Source: Pseudomonadota bacterium
GTDB taxonomy: Bacteria > Pseudomonadota > Alphaproteobacteria > Elsterales > Elsteraceae
Direction of reading: 5' to 3'
DNA length: 5,433 bases
Assembly (NCBI GenBank): GCA_016195115.1
Contig: JACQAI010000430.1
Span: forward strand, 1-5,433
Shown: positions 5,416 to 5,433 of the stretch, piece after piece
Numbering within the stretch: position 1 is the stretch's first letter
Layout: every line of letters begins with the position of its first letter
The notes under the pieces: model-generated
Database searches by the model: none
Told to the model about the DNA's origin: nothing
The model's input: the letters and a program-made list of their open reading frames with translations, nothing else
Program-made: the position numbers and the translations under genes

Positions 5416-5433
5416 CGTCATTGCGAGCGAAGC
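5416..5433. repeat. Start of a dispersed intergenic repeat (CGTCATTGCGAGCGAAGC), cut by the window edge
   Basis: The last 18 bases match from memory the opening of a widely scattered bacterial intergenic repeat that usually continues GAAGCAATCC. It sits 20 bases after the livF stop, a typical place for such elements at operon ends. Only one partial copy is in the window, so its repetitive nature cannot be shown here. Confidence 0.5.

Overview
The window is high-GC, densely packed bacterial DNA. Codon use, the gene families and the intergenic repeat at the right edge suggest an alphaproteobacterium (Rhizobiales/Rhodospirillales-like). This assignment rests on general impression, not on a marker gene. 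There are seven protein genes. No RNA genes, CRISPR array, insertion sequence or phage genes were seen.

Left part (1-1072, + strand): the 3' part of a methylmalonate-semialdehyde dehydrogenase gene (mmsA-like), followed by a complete RutE-family malonic semialdehyde reductase. The mmsA end looks broken. The reading frame runs normally to the GGWKRS motif, then shifts into unrelated sequence. A plausible original C-terminus (LVMPTMR, stop) survives in another frame right at that point. This fits a short internal deletion at a GCGCTCG microhomology, or an assembly error.

Middle (1073-1801): a single-domain cupin gene on the - strand, whose stop codon directly abuts the rutE stop, then a divergent intergenic region of about 168 bases. 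That region holds a good sigma70-type promoter for the cupin, a perfect 11-bp inverted repeat with a 7-base loop, a possible -10 box facing right, and the ribosome binding site of the transporter operon.

Right part (1802-5395, + strand): four tightly coupled genes for a branched-chain amino acid-type (HAAT/Liv family) ABC importer, in the order livH-livM-livG-livF (two permeases, two ATPases). Spacings are +3, -1 and -11 bases, which indicates one transcript with translational coupling. No periplasmic binding protein gene lies in the window, so the substrate cannot be assigned. LivM carries an unusual C-terminal extension of about 110 residues with extra membrane segments. LivG has a degenerate ABC signature motif, while LivF has a canonical one, predicting one active and one degenerate ATP site. 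The window ends inside a CGTCATTGCGAGCGAAGC intergenic repeat.

No wholly new system is evident. The points most worth checking are the mmsA lesion, the LivM extension, the ATPase asymmetry and the divergent regulatory region.
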